A stretch of 64,000 nt of DNA from the NCBI RefSeq assembly GCF_008040105.1, contig NZ_VRMG01000009.1:310001-374000 (forward strand), in the 5' to 3' direction. A program made the position numbers and the translations under genes. Every line of letters begins with the position of its first letter. Positions within the stretch are counted from its first letter, which is position 1. The DNA comes from Lacisediminihabitans profunda (GTDB lineage Bacteria > Actinomycetota > Actinomycetes > Actinomycetales > Microbacteriaceae). Shown here piece by piece: positions 17,776-25,927 of this stretch. The notes below the pieces were generated by a model. The model worked only from the letters and a program-made list of their open reading frames with translations, was not told the origin of the DNA and ran no database searches.

Positions 17776-17872
17776 GTGCATAACTCCTGCAGGATGCGTC
17801 CGGCTCAGGCTCCGGCGCAGGAAACCCGGCATCGTTCATGCCCCTGGCCCGAGATTTGCCGGAGTTATGCAC
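17776..17872. repeat. Palindromic element, copy 1 (97 bp)
   Basis: The ends are GTGCATAACTCC and its exact reverse complement GGAGTTATGCAC; pairing extends outward to CCGC/GCGG and inward with one mismatch. Inside, GCAGGATGC and a later GCATCGTTC are also partly complementary. This copy differs from copies 2 and 3 at several internal bases. Confidence 0.88.
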
Positions 17873-17997
17873 GCGGACGGGAGGGGGGCGTCGGCGATCA
17901 GGGTGGAGCGGCGTATGCGCGCGCCGCCTCCCGAGCGCCGCCTCCTGCGCCCGGTCGTGGGCCGCCGGTCACGGGCCCGGGTCCCGCGCCGCCCGCA

Positions 17998-18093
17998 GTG
18001 CATAACTCCTGCAGGATGCGTCCGGCTCCGGCTCCGGCGCGGGAATCTCGGCATCGTTCCTGCCCGTGGCCGAAATTTGCCGGAGTTATGCAC
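17998..18093. repeat. Palindromic element, copy 2 (96 bp)
   Basis: The same ends as copy 1 (GTGCATAACTCC/GGAGTTATGCAC). By eye it is identical to copy 3 over all 96 bp. The spacer after it (gcgatcagggcggagcggcg) resembles the spacer after copy 1, so element plus spacer forms a repeat unit of about 220-270 bp. Confidence 0.9.
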
Positions 18094-18095
18094 GC

Positions 18096-18175
18096 GGACG
18101 GGACGGGACGGGACGGGACAGGACGGGACAGGACGGGATGGGAAGGGACGGGACCGGACGGGATGGCAAGAGAAG
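18096..18175. repeat. GGGAC simple-sequence tract
   Basis: An 80-bp tract made almost wholly of the 5-bp unit gggac with occasional changes (ggaca, gggat, gggaa). It sits in the spacer between palindromic copies 2 and 3 and accounts for that spacer being longer. Such tracts are prone to slippage. Confidence 0.85.
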
Positions 18176-18269
18176 GGGTGACGGCGATCAGGGCGGAGCG
18201 GCGGATGCGGGCCGGGTACCTCCCGCGGGCCGTCTCCTGCGTGCCGTCGGTCGCGTGCCGCCGCCCGCA

Positions 18270-18365
18270 GTGCATAACTCCTGCAGGATGCGTCCGGCTC
18301 CGGCTCCGGCGCGGGAATCTCGGCATCGTTCCTGCCCGTGGCCGAAATTTGCCGGAGTTATGCAC
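18270..18365. repeat. Palindromic element, copy 3 (96 bp)
   Basis: The same terminal inverted repeat GTGCATAACTCC/GGAGTTATGCAC and the same inner sequence as copy 2. It is the last copy before the 35-bp tandem repeats. Confidence 0.9.
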
Positions 18366-18428
18366 GCGGAGCCCAGTCCGGGCGCGCGGAATGTGGCCGA
18401 GGGCAGCGGGATACTCGGGGGCGGCGGG

Positions 18429-18641
18429 GCAGCCGAGGACGGCGGCGGCAGCCGAAGGCGGCGGGGTACTCGAGAACAGCGGGCAGCCGAAGGCGGCGGG
18501 GTACTCGAGAACAGCGGGCAGCCGAAGGCGGCGGGGTACTCGAGAACAGCGGGCAGCCGAGGACGCCGGGGCAGCCGAGGAGAGCGGGGCAGCCGAGAAA
18601 GGCCGGGCAGCCGAAGGCGGCGGGGCACTCAAGGACACCGG
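18429..18641. repeat. 35-bp and 18-bp tandem repeats upstream of pheA
   Basis: Three exact head-to-tail copies of a 35-bp unit beginning gcagccgaaggcggcggg at 18448, 18483 and 18518, then three diverged 18-bp half units (18553, 18571, 18589) and one more diverged full unit (18607-18641). The 35-bp unit looks like an 18-bp plus a 17-bp part. The frames through it are open on both strands only because of composition and periodicity; no ribosome site supports a gene. Confidence 0.85.
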
Positions 18642-18696
18642 GGCAACAAGGACGCCGGTGGGCCGGTCGAGGCCGCCCAGCCAATAGGCTCGGGGC

Positions 18697-19638
18697 ATGC
18701 CCGAAACACCGCAGCCGGAGACCTACAGCTACCTCGGGCCAGCCGGCACCTTCACCGAGGTCGCCCTGTCCCAGGTGGCCGCCGCCGCCGGCAAGCCGTG
18801 GCGCTCGGTGAACAACGTGGGTGAGGCACTCGACGACGTGGTCTCCGGCCGCAGCGCCGCCGCCATGATCGCGATCGAGAACTCGGTCGAGGGCGGTGTC
18901 TCGGCCACTCAGGACGCCCTCGCGAGCATCCCGCACCTGCGCATCATCGGGGAGTACCTCGTGCCGGTGAACTTCGTGCTCGTGGCGCGACGGGGCACGA
19001 CCCTCGCCGACGTGCGGGTGATCAACGCGCATCCGGTGGCCTACGCCCAGTGCCACGTCTGGCTCGACGCCAATCTCCCGAGCCACGGCCACATCCCGGC
19101 CACCTCCAACGTGGCCGCCGCCGCCTCGCTCTTCGATTCGGACCACGCGGATGCCGCGATCGCCCCGCCCGGGATCACGGCGCACCACGACCTCGACGTG
19201 CTGGCGGAGAACATCGGCGACAACCCGAACGCCGTCACCCGGTTCATCCTGGTCAGCCGGACGACCACGACCCCGGCGGCGACCGGGGCGGACAAGACGA
19301 GCATCATCGCCGAGCTGCCGGATGACCGGGCCGGGTCGCTTCTCGAGATGCTCGAGCAGTTCGCCACCCGCGGGGTGAACATGAGCCTGCTGGAATCCCG
19401 ACCCATCGGCGACGCCCTCGGACGCTACCGCTTCGTGATCGACCTGGACGGACACATCGACGAGGAACGCGTCGCGGATGCGCTGATGGGCCTCCGTCGA
19501 TTCAGCCCGAATGTGACGTTCCTGGGTTCCTACCCCCGCGCCGACGGAATACGAGTAAAATTCGACCAACGATACGGCGACGCCGTGTTCACCGAAGCGC
19601 GAGACTGGCTCGACCGTCTGAAGTCCGGGCTGGAATAG
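18697..19638 (+). CDS. pheA: Prephenate dehydratase
   Basis: 313 residues. The dehydratase domain starts TYSYLGPAGTFTE and holds IAIENSVEGGVSATQDAL and the conserved NAVTRFILVSR (Thr-Arg-Phe). The C-terminal ACT domain runs from SIIAELPDDRAGSLLEML and contains the ESRP patch that binds phenylalanine. It converts prephenate to phenylpyruvate in phenylalanine synthesis, with feedback inhibition expected. TAGGCT (18685-18690) lies 6 nt before the ATG, so the transcript is probably leaderless. Two membrane protein genes follow in the same direction. Confidence 0.95.
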   Translation: MPETPQPETYSYLGPAGTFTEVALSQVAAAAGKPWRSVNNVGEALDDVVSGRSAAAMIAIENSVEGGVSATQDALASIPHLRIIGEYLVPVNFVLVARRGTTLADVRVINAHPVAYAQCHVWLDANLPSHGHIPATSNVAAAASLFDSDHADAAIAPPGITAHHDLDVLAENIGDNPNAVTRFILVSRTTTTPAATGADKTSIIAELPDDRAGSLLEMLEQFATRGVNMSLLESRPIGDALGRYRFVIDLDGHIDEERVADALMGLRRFSPNVTFLGSYPRADGIRVKFDQRYGDAVFTEARDWLDRLKSGLE

Positions 19639-19667
19639 CCGGAATCGTCGGTCGCCGAGGGGGCAGC

Positions 19668-20099
19668 ATGACCGACGACCGAGTGCAGCGGATAGATCCG
19701 CGTTACAACCCGGAGTTCCAGCGCGGCTACGAGCCGGGCGCTGGGCCATCGAGGGCTCGGGTCGAGTCGCCGCCGGCGTCCCCCGGGCCGGTTCCGGATG
19801 TCGCTCCCGAGGAGCACGCGGACGCGAACGGCGTCGAACCCGTGCGACGCGGCTTCAACCCGTACTTCGCGGCCCTCTGGGTGCTGGCCGTGGTGTGCGT
19901 GGCCGGCGGCGTGCTGGTCTCGATCTGGTCGACGATCGCGAACTTCGAGGGCATGGTCCAGGGTCCGGTCGACCGGGTCGTCCGGACCATGCAGGTGGTC
20001 GCCTACTTCGCGGGGCCGGCGACCGTGACGGTGGGGCTCCTGACCATCGCCGGCCTCATCTTCGTGGCGGCCGTGCGCGGCTCCGGGCGCTCGCGATGA
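19668..20099 (+). CDS. Two-pass membrane protein, unknown function
   Basis: 143 residues. A charged, proline-rich cytoplasmic N-terminus of about 60 residues (RIDPRYNPEFQRGYEPG) precedes two predicted membrane segments (YFAALWVLAVVCVAGGVLVS and VAYFAGPATVTVGLLTIAGL). It is 29 bp after pheA and its stop overlaps the next gene (ATGA), so the three may form one operon. I do not recognise a family with a known function. Confidence 0.75.
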   Translation: MTDDRVQRIDPRYNPEFQRGYEPGAGPSRARVESPPASPGPVPDVAPEEHADANGVEPVRRGFNPYFAALWVLAVVCVAGGVLVSIWSTIANFEGMVQGPVDRVVRTMQVVAYFAGPATVTVGLLTIAGLIFVAAVRGSGRSR

Positions 20100-20371
20100 A
20101 TTGGGCCGAGCGGGCGCTGATCGCCTTCGCCGGACTGCTCCTGACCGCGGTCGTCGCCGGCGCGGCGTATGCCGACCTCATCCGCCAAGAGACCTTCACC
20201 GAGGGACACATCCCGGTCTCGCTAATCCTCAGCCAGCTCATCTCTCAGCTCGCCCCGTCGTTGACCCTGGCCGGGATGGGGATCCTCGTCGGGCTGCTGT
20301 TCGCGCGCGGACTGCGCTGGCCCACCCGGGTCGATGCGGACGACGCCGACGCCGGCGCGCGCCCGGAGTAG
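20096..20371 (+). CDS. Small two-pass membrane protein, unknown function
   Basis: 91 residues with two predicted membrane segments (ALIAFAGLLLTAVVAGAAYA and APSLTLAGMGILVGLLFARG) and an acidic C-terminal tail. The ATG overlaps the stop of the preceding membrane protein gene by 4 bp, which implies coupled synthesis and perhaps a joint complex. Function unknown. Confidence 0.72.
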   Translation: MNWAERALIAFAGLLLTAVVAGAAYADLIRQETFTEGHIPVSLILSQLISQLAPSLTLAGMGILVGLLFARGLRWPTRVDADDADAGARPE

Positions 20372-20434
20372 AGGAGCGAGGGCCCGGCCCGGCCCGTTCG
20401 CCTGCCGCGCGTGTACCCGCCCGTCGCTGCTGGC

Positions 20435-21430
20435 CTAGGAGTGGTCGCCCTCGGTGGGCACCTTCACGGCGAGGGCACCGGCATCCGCCCAGGTGTGCAG
20501 CGACTTGGCGAGGCCGAACTCGTCCCCGTCGAGCTGTACCTCCTGCGGCGTCTCCACCGTCAGGCGAAGGTCCTTGCCGCGAAAGTAGAGGACATCCTTC
20601 ACGTCGGCGGTGAGGTCGATGATCGAGCGGCCGAGCGCGCTCTTGCGCAGGACGCCGTTCTCCCAGGCGACCTTGTTCCAGACCTTGAGCCAGCCGAACG
20701 GGCCGCTCGGGCGCAGAACGGCGATGTCGAGGATTCCGTCATCGGGCTTGGCGTCCGGCATGAGCAGGATGCCGCCGGGCAGCATTCCGCAATTGCCCAC
20801 CATGATCGTGTGCACGCTCGCGGTTCTGTCGCCGGCCCCGTCGAGGCTGTAGCGCAGGCGCACCGGCTTCAGTTCGGGCAGGGCGCGCACGCCGGCATCC
20901 ACGTAGGCCAGCCAGCCGACGGCCTTCTTGAGCTTGGAACTGGTCTTGGCGATCATCTTCGCGTCGAGCCCGAGGCCGGCCATCACCAGGAACACGTGCC
21001 GTTCCTCGGCGTCGTCTTCGCGCACGATCTCGGCGATGCCGAGGTCGATCGTGCGCTCGCCGCTCCCGAAGGCCACCCGGATCGACTCCTCGACGTTGTT
21101 GAGCGTGAGGGAGAGGTTGCGGGCCAGCAGGTTGCCGGTGCCGGAGGGCACCAGAGCGATCGGCACGCCGCTGTCGCGCAGCGCCTCGGCCACCGCCCGA
21201 ACCGTGCCGTCGCCGCCGGCGGCGAGAACGACGGCCGCGCCCCCGTCGAGTGCCTGCTTCGTCATGCCCTGGCCGGCATCCTCCTCGGAGGTCGCGAGCC
21301 AGACTGTCGACTCCCAACCGGCCTCGGTCTCGGCGGCCTCGACGATGGCCTCGAGCTTCGGCAGATCGACCTTGATCGGGTTGTAGACGACGGCGGCATG
21401 CCGGCTGCTGGGGGAGGAGGTCTCGGGCAC
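20435..21430 (-). CDS. Diacylglycerol/lipid kinase family protein
   Basis: 331 residues from the GTG at 21430. The kinase core has AVVYNPIKVDL, the glycine-rich nucleotide loop AAGGDGTVRAVAEALRDSG and LVPSGTGNLLARNL, all diagnostic of the DAGK_cat (YegS/LCB5) family; the C-terminal part is the usual beta-sandwich. It likely phosphorylates diacylglycerol or a related lipid at the inner membrane face. TACCGT lies 7 nt before the GTG on the minus strand (21438-21443), so it too may be leaderless. It is divergent from serS. Confidence 0.88.
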   Translation of the reverse strand: MPETSSPSSRHAAVVYNPIKVDLPKLEAIVEAAETEAGWESTVWLATSEEDAGQGMTKQALDGGAAVVLAAGGDGTVRAVAEALRDSGVPIALVPSGTGNLLARNLSLTLNNVEESIRVAFGSGERTIDLGIAEIVREDDAEERHVFLVMAGLGLDAKMIAKTSSKLKKAVGWLAYVDAGVRALPELKPVRLRYSLDGAGDRTASVHTIMVGNCGMLPGGILLMPDAKPDDGILDIAVLRPSGPFGWLKVWNKVAWENGVLRKSALGRSIIDLTADVKDVLYFRGKDLRLTVETPQEVQLDGDEFGLAKSLHTWADAGALAVKVPTEGDHS

Positions 21431-21468
21431 GTGACCTACGGTACGGCATTGCTCAATAGACTGGACGG

Positions 21469-22734
21469 GTGATCGACCCCCAGCTGCTTCGTGACAATCC
21501 CGAGGCAATACGGGACTCCCAACGAGCGCGAGGGGCCGCGGCAGAGCTCGTGGATGTCGCGCTCGCCGCCGACATCAACCGCCGCAGCGCGATTTCGGAG
21601 TCCGAATCCCTGCGTGCCACCCAGAAGATCCTCGGCAAACTCGTGGCCCAGGCGTCCGGCAACGAGAAGGCCACCCTGCTCTCCGAGGCACAGGAACTCG
21701 CCATGCGGGTGAAGGCGCTCGCCCAGCAGGCGGCGGATGCCGAGGTCGAGTTCACGCGCGCGGCGCGGGGCATCGCCAACCCCATCATCCACGGCGTGCC
21801 GGCCGGCGGCGAAGAGAATTTCGTCACCTTGCGCGAGGTGGGGCAGAAGCCGACGTTCGAGTTCGAGCCGCGTGACCATCTCGAACTCGGCGAACTGCTC
21901 AGGGCCATCGACATGACCCGCGGCGCCAAGGTGTCCGGCAGCCGCTTCTACTTTCTGCGCGGCATCGGCGCACGGCTCGAGATCGCGCTGATGAACCTCG
22001 CGCTCGACACGGCGCTCGGCCACGGCTTCGAGCCGCTCATCACACCGACCCTTGTGCGCCCGGAGATCATGGACGGCACCGGTTTCCTCGGCGAGCACTC
22101 CGACGAGATCTACTACCTCCCCGCCGACGACCTCTACCTCACCGGCACAAGCGAGGTCGCGCTCGCCGGCTTCCACTCCGACGAGATCCTCGACCTGACC
22201 GGCGGCCCGGTGCGGTACGCCGGGTGGTCGACCTGTTATCGGCGCGAGGCGGGCTCGGGCGGGAAGGACACCCGCGGCATCCTGCGCGTGCACCAGTTCA
22301 ACAAGCTCGAGATGTTCAGCTACGTGCTGCCGGAGCAGGCGGAGGCCGAGCATGAGCGGCTCGTGGCGCTGCAGGAGTCGATGCTGCAGGCTTGCGAGCT
22401 CAGCTACCGCGTGATCGACGTCGCGGCCGGCGACCTCGGCTCGAGCGCCGCACGCAAGTTCGACATCGAGGCCTGGGTGCCCACCCAGGGCACCTACCGC
22501 GAGCTCACCAGCACGAGCAACTGCACCACCTACCAGGCCAGACGACTCGACACCCGCTATCGCACGGAGTCGGGCAAGACCGCCCCGGTCGCGACGCTCA
22601 ACGGCACCCTCGCCACCACCCGCTGGCTCGTCGCGATTCTCGAGACCCACCAGCAGGCGGACGGTTCGGTGCGCGTGCCGGCGCCGCTCCGTCCGTACCT
22701 CGGCGGCCTCGAAGTGATGGAACCCGCCCTGTGA
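21469..22734 (+). CDS. serS: Seryl-tRNA synthetase
   Basis: 421 residues, full length, GTG start. A tRNA-binding coiled coil comes first (about residues 25-100), then the class II core: motif 2 around [20 protein letters not shown], the serine site TSEVALAGF, and motif 3 [16 protein letters not shown]. It charges tRNA-Ser with serine. TAGACT (21457-21462) lies 6 nt before the GTG with no ribosome site, so a leaderless message is likely. It overlaps the HAD phosphatase gene by 4 bp (GTGA). A tRNA-Ser gene lies 860 bp downstream. Confidence 0.97.
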   Translation: MIDPQLLRDNPEAIRDSQRARGAAAELVDVALAADINRRSAISESESLRATQKILGKLVAQASGNEKATLLSEAQELAMRVKALAQQAADAEVEFTRAARGIANPIIHGVPAGGEENFVTLREVGQKPTFEFEPRDHLELGELLRAIDMTRGAKVSGSRFYFLRGIGARLEIALMNLALDTALGHGFEPLITPTLVRPEIMDGTGFLGEHSDEIYYLPADDLYLTGTSEVALAGFHSDEILDLTGGPVRYAGWSTCYRREAGSGGKDTRGILRVHQFNKLEMFSYVLPEQAEAEHERLVALQESMLQACELSYRVIDVAAGDLGSSAARKFDIEAWVPTQGTYRELTSTSNCTTYQARRLDTRYRTESGKTAPVATLNGTLATTRWLVAILETHQQADGSVRVPAPLRPYLGGLEVMEPAL

Positions 22735-23531
22735 CCGACCGCTGGCTCATCGCCCTGGACATCGACGGCACGATCCTGCGCGAGGACGGCACGGTCTCCG
22801 ACGAGGTGATCGCGCAGGTGCAGCGCGTGCGTGACCTCGGGCACGAGGTCATGCTCGCGACCGGGCGATCCGTGTCGATGACGCTCCCCGTGCTCGACCG
22901 GTTCGACATCTCTCCGCACTACATAGTCTGCTCGAACGGCGCGATCACTTTGGAGCGAGATGCCGACGCGCCCACCGGGTACTCGCGCATCGCGGTCGAC
23001 TCCTTCGACCCCTCCGAGGTGCTCACCACGATTCGGGAGAGCCTCGCGGATGCCAGCTACGCAGTCGAGGACGAGAACGGCTTCTACCGCTACACCGGAT
23101 TCTTCCCCGATTCCACGCTCGGCGCGAGCAGCCAGAAGGTGGCCTTCGAGGAGCTGCTCGAGCACGAGGCGACGCGGGTGGTCGTGATCTCGCCCGAGCA
23201 CGCGATCGAGGACTTCCTCTCGATCGTGGAGCGGATGGGGCTGCACAAGGTGACCTACAACGTCGGCTGGACGGCCTGGCTCGACATCGCCCCGGATGGC
23301 GTGAACAAGGCGACGGCGCTCGAGCGTGTTCGGGAGTGGCACGGCATCCCGCGTTCGCGCGTGATGGCGGTCGGTGACGGACGCAACGACATCGACATGC
23401 TCGAGTGGGCATCCCTCGAGGGCAGGGGCGTCGCGATGGGGCAGGCGCCGCACGAGGTTCTCGCTGTGGCAAGCGAGGTCACGGCCTCCGACCTGGATGA
23501 CGGCGTCGCCATCCTCTTCGCCGACTTCTGA
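22731..23531 (+). CDS. HAD-superfamily Cof-type phosphatase
   Basis: 266 residues from a GTG that overlaps the serS stop. Motif I is [13 protein letters not shown], motif II is ATGRS, the cap is of IIB (Cof) type, and motif IV is [12 protein letters not shown]. The family dephosphorylates sugar phosphates, flavin precursors or pyridoxal phosphate in the cytoplasm. Coupling to serS is common in related actinobacteria but gives no hint of substrate. Confidence 0.9.
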   Translation: MTDRWLIALDIDGTILREDGTVSDEVIAQVQRVRDLGHEVMLATGRSVSMTLPVLDRFDISPHYIVCSNGAITLERDADAPTGYSRIAVDSFDPSEVLTTIRESLADASYAVEDENGFYRYTGFFPDSTLGASSQKVAFEELLEHEATRVVVISPEHAIEDFLSIVERMGLHKVTYNVGWTAWLDIAPDGVNKATALERVREWHGIPRSRVMAVGDGRNDIDMLEWASLEGRGVAMGQAPHEVLAVASEVTASDLDDGVAILFADF

Positions 23532-23596
23532 CCCTCATCCCGGCCGCGATCCGGTCTCTGACCGACAAGTTCGGTAGGATCGGGCGTGTTCCACCT

Positions 23597-23681
23597 GGAG
23601 GGCTGTCCGAGCGGCCGATGGAGCCAGTCTTGAAAACTGGTGGGCAGAAATGTCTCTAGGGTTCGAATCCCTAGCCCTCCG
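23597..23681 (+). tRNA. tRNA-Ser(UGA)
   Basis: An 85-nt cloverleaf with acceptor arm GGAGGGC (23597-23603) pairing with GCCCTCC (23674-23680) and discriminator G at 23681. The anticodon stem-loop CCAGTCTTGAAAACTGG has anticodon TGA. A long variable arm, as in serine tRNAs, is followed by the T arm CTAGG-GTTCGAAT-CCCTAG. CCA is not fully encoded. The 3' end serves as the left attachment site of the downstream island. Confidence 0.97.
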
Positions 23682-23682
23682 C
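23659..23682 (+). other. attL-like site in the tRNA-Ser 3' end
   Basis: The last 24 bp of the tRNA-Ser gene (GGGTTCGAATCCC-TA-GCCCTCCGC) recur at 46633-46656 as GGGTTCGAATCCC-CG-GCCCTCCGC, differing at two adjacent bases. A tRNA 3' end is the usual target of tyrosine integrases, and the copy remaining at the tRNA keeps the gene intact. Confidence 0.75.
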
Positions 23683-23750
23683 ATAAAAAATGCTGGTCAG
23701 CGCTCTCTTTATCGGGCATCGGTCGAAACTTGCCCATATTTGCCCACATG

Positions 23751-23885
23751 AGCGGGCGGTGCCGTCGAGGAACGCGACCGTTTCGGCGACGTGGTGGGGC
23801 CGGCCGAGCCGCTCTCGAGCGGGATTGCCTCGGAGAGGCTTGCGATGGTGGTCTCGACCTTGCCGTCGAGAACCAGGGGTCGAAG
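23751..23885 (-). pseudogene. Fragment of an SDR gene, duplicate of the gene at 25067-25828
   Basis: This stretch aligns base for base with 25111-25245 (for example shared AGGAACGCGACCGT and GCGATGGTGG blocks), with scattered substitutions and a 2-bp insertion in gctCTcgagcggg that breaks the frame. It corresponds to the C-terminal part of the FabG-like SDR, in the same orientation. It lies 70 bp after the tRNA, at the very edge of the island, so it looks like debris from an earlier duplication or insertion. Confidence 0.8.
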
Positions 23886-23923
23886 ATCACGGTGATGCGT
23901 TAGTCACCGCACGGCAATAGCGA

Positions 23924-24058
23924 CTAGTTGAGGCGGCCGAGTGTGATCCAGACAAGGGCCACGATGACGAGGACCTGGATTGTGGCGATGACAGCGAGCA
24001 CGACCCGTTCTCCCACGGTGAAGGGCACGTGTTTCTTGTCGTTCCCCGTCATCGTCAC
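23924..24058 (-). CDS. Small membrane protein, unknown function
   Basis: 44 residues from a GTG with AGGA about 6 bp upstream; an ATG two codons later would give 42. A short charged N-terminus (TGNDKKHVPFTVGER) is followed by one membrane segment (VVLAVIATIQVLVIVALVWI). It lies 70 bp downstream of the SDR gene, on the same strand. No family is recognised. It is short enough that coding status needs confirmation. Confidence 0.5.
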   Translation of the reverse strand: MTMTGNDKKHVPFTVGERVVLAVIATIQVLVIVALVWITLGRLN

Positions 24059-24131
24059 GCGGTCCTGTCTCCCTGATTTGCTGCCCGATCGCTCCGACAC
24101 TGATCTGGGCGTCGGAGCGGTCCCGGCCTCT

Positions 24132-25022
24132 TCAGTGCTGGACGGTGAGTAGGTCGGCGAGGTCCATGCGGGTGAGGAACTCACGTCGGATCCGGTCGGC
24201 GACGTCGGAGACCTCTCCGGAGCCGTCGTTCGCAGGGTCGACGTGCACTCGGAACGGACGCCGCCCTGCAGGCAGCGCGACGATTCGGGCGATCTCCTCG
24301 GACACCATCGACGCGTCCGCTCCTTCCGGTGCAAGGGCGGCGAGCTTTCCGGCAACCTGCTCCATGAGGCCTGCATACCTCGCCTCGTACTCTGCTTCCA
24401 CCGCAGTGTCTGCGGGGCGACCCGAGTGGGCGAAGTGGTTCGTGCCGGAGGTGAACGATCCGGGGACGACGATGGAGGTTTCGACGCCCCACCGGGCTAG
24501 TTCTGCGGCGTAGCTGACGGCAAGAGAGTCCATGCCGGCCTTCGCTGCGAAGTACGGGGAGAGGAAGGGCGGGGTGCCTCCCTTCACTGAGGTGCTGGAC
24601 ACCCAGAGCACCAGGCCCACTCCGCGGTGGCGCATTCCCGGGAGTACGGCACGGTTGACACGCTGAGTGGAGAGCACGTTGACGTTGTAGAGCTCGGCGA
24701 GTTGGTCCGGCGTGAATGCCTCAGTCGGACCGGTGACCATGTGCCCGGCGTTGTGGATGAGGACGTCGACACGGCCGTTCTCGGTTTCGATGTGCTTGAT
24801 CGCGGTGTCGACGGACTCCTGCGAGTTCACATCCATCTCAATCGCGTGCAGTTCGACACTGTGCTCGGTTGCGTAGTCCGCTGCGGCCTGGACCTGGGGC
24901 GCGTTGCGGCTCTCTGTATCACGCATGCCGGCGTAGACGGTATTGCCGGTGTCGGCGAGGGCGCGGGCTGTGAGGGCGCCGAAACCGCTGGAGGCGCCGG
25001 TGATGACGATGACATAACTCAT
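24132..25022 (-). CDS. Short-chain dehydrogenase/reductase (SDR 1)
   Basis: 296 residues. Cofactor loop TGASSGFG at the N-terminus, NAGH (NNAG equivalent) and active-site YFAAK (Tyr-x-x-x-Lys) are present. Length and the loop after FTSGTNHFA match a subgroup of classical SDRs acting on alcohols or ketones. RBS AAGGAGAA lies 7 bp before the ATG. It is the last long gene of the tetR-SDR-SDR unit. It is a clear paralog of the SDR gene at 45475-46371 near the other end of the island. Substrate unknown. Confidence 0.88.
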   Translation of the reverse strand: MSYVIVITGASSGFGALTARALADTGNTVYAGMRDTESRNAPQVQAAADYATEHSVELHAIEMDVNSQESVDTAIKHIETENGRVDVLIHNAGHMVTGPTEAFTPDQLAELYNVNVLSTQRVNRAVLPGMRHRGVGLVLWVSSTSVKGGTPPFLSPYFAAKAGMDSLAVSYAAELARWGVETSIVVPGSFTSGTNHFAHSGRPADTAVEAEYEARYAGLMEQVAGKLAALAPEGADASMVSEEIARIVALPAGRRPFRVHVDPANDGSGEVSDVADRIRREFLTRMDLADLLTVQH

Positions 25023-25066
25023 GGTTGTTCTCCTTCGAAGAGGGCGGGTGGGGACGAAGTCGCCGC

Positions 25067-25828
25067 CTAAGCGAGTCCGCCGTTGGTGAAGATGACCTGG
25101 CCGTTGACCCAGCGGGCGGGGCCGGCGAGGAACGCGACCGTCTCGGCGATGTCGTCGGGCTGGCCGAGCCGCTCGAGCGGGACCGCTTTGGAGAGGGTCG
25201 CGATGGTGGCCTCATCCTTGCCGTCGAGGAACAGGGCCGTCGCGGTGGGCCCGGGGGCAACGGCGTTGACGGTGATGTCCTTGCCACGCAGCTCGCGGGC
25301 GAGAATCAGGGTGATGCTCTCGACCGCTGCCTTGCTCGCCACGTATGCGCCATAGGTGGGGAACTGGGTGCGAGTGACGGAGGTGGAGAAGTTGATGATC
25401 GCCCCACCGTTACGCACCCGACGGGCGGCCTGCTGGGAGACCACGAAAGTGCCGCGGACGTTCGTGCGGTGCATCCGGTCGAGGTCGTCGAGGTTCAGCG
25501 TCGAGATCGGCGAGAGGATCATGATGCCCGCCGTGTTCACGACGATGTCGATCCCGCCGAACTCCGCCTCCACGGCGTCGAACGCTGCCGACATGGCCTG
25601 CTCGTCGGCGACGTCACCGCCGACGGCGATCGCACGACCGCCGTTCCCGATGACCGCGGCGACGGTCTCCGCGGCCTTCGCCTTGTTGCCGGCGTAGTGC
25701 ACTCCTACGGCAATCCCGTCAGCTGCGAGGCGTTCGACAACGGCGCGGCCGATGCCGCCGGAGCCGCCGGTGACGAGAGCGACCCGTTGGGTCTGGGCGG
25801 TGGGATCGGTATCGATTGTGGTGCTCAT
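25067..25828 (-). CDS. Short-chain dehydrogenase/reductase, FabG-like (SDR 2)
   Basis: 253 residues. Cofactor loop TGGSGGIG, conserved NTAG, active-site Ser in FSTSVTR and YxxxK in YGAYVASK are all in place, and the C-terminus VNGQVIFTNGG is standard. It reduces a ketone or oxidises an alcohol with NAD(P). It is between tetR and SDR 1 on the same strand, 99 bp after tetR. A broken copy of its 3' part lies at 23751-23885. Confidence 0.88.
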   Translation of the reverse strand: MSTTIDTDPTAQTQRVALVTGGSGGIGRAVVERLAADGIAVGVHYAGNKAKAAETVAAVIGNGGRAIAVGGDVADEQAMSAAFDAVEAEFGGIDIVVNTAGIMILSPISTLNLDDLDRMHRTNVRGTFVVSQQAARRVRNGGAIINFSTSVTRTQFPTYGAYVASKAAVESITLILARELRGKDITVNAVAPGPTATALFLDGKDEATIATLSKAVPLERLGQPDDIAETVAFLAGPARWVNGQVIFTNGGLA

Positions 25829-25927
25829 GAGTGATTCTCTTTCCTGTGTGTTCTGTGTGCCCGCCCGTCGGGCGCGCCGGATAACGCCCCGCAGAGTGGG
25901 TGGCGAGCCTTGGTGGTGTGGCGTGTT

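Noticed and set aside
17776-18365. Palindromic elements considered as integron attC sites or tRNA-like genes
   Set aside because: No integron integrase or cassette genes lie here, the ends lack the attC consensus, and no cloverleaf forms.
18448-18552. Exact 35-bp repeats considered as a CRISPR array
   Set aside because: The copies are head to tail with no spacers, and no cas gene is present in the window.
17495-18824. Several long frames on both strands through the repeat zone
   Set aside because: They stay open because of G+C-rich periodic repeats (Arg/Gly/Pro-rich translations), with no ribosome site and no conserved segment.
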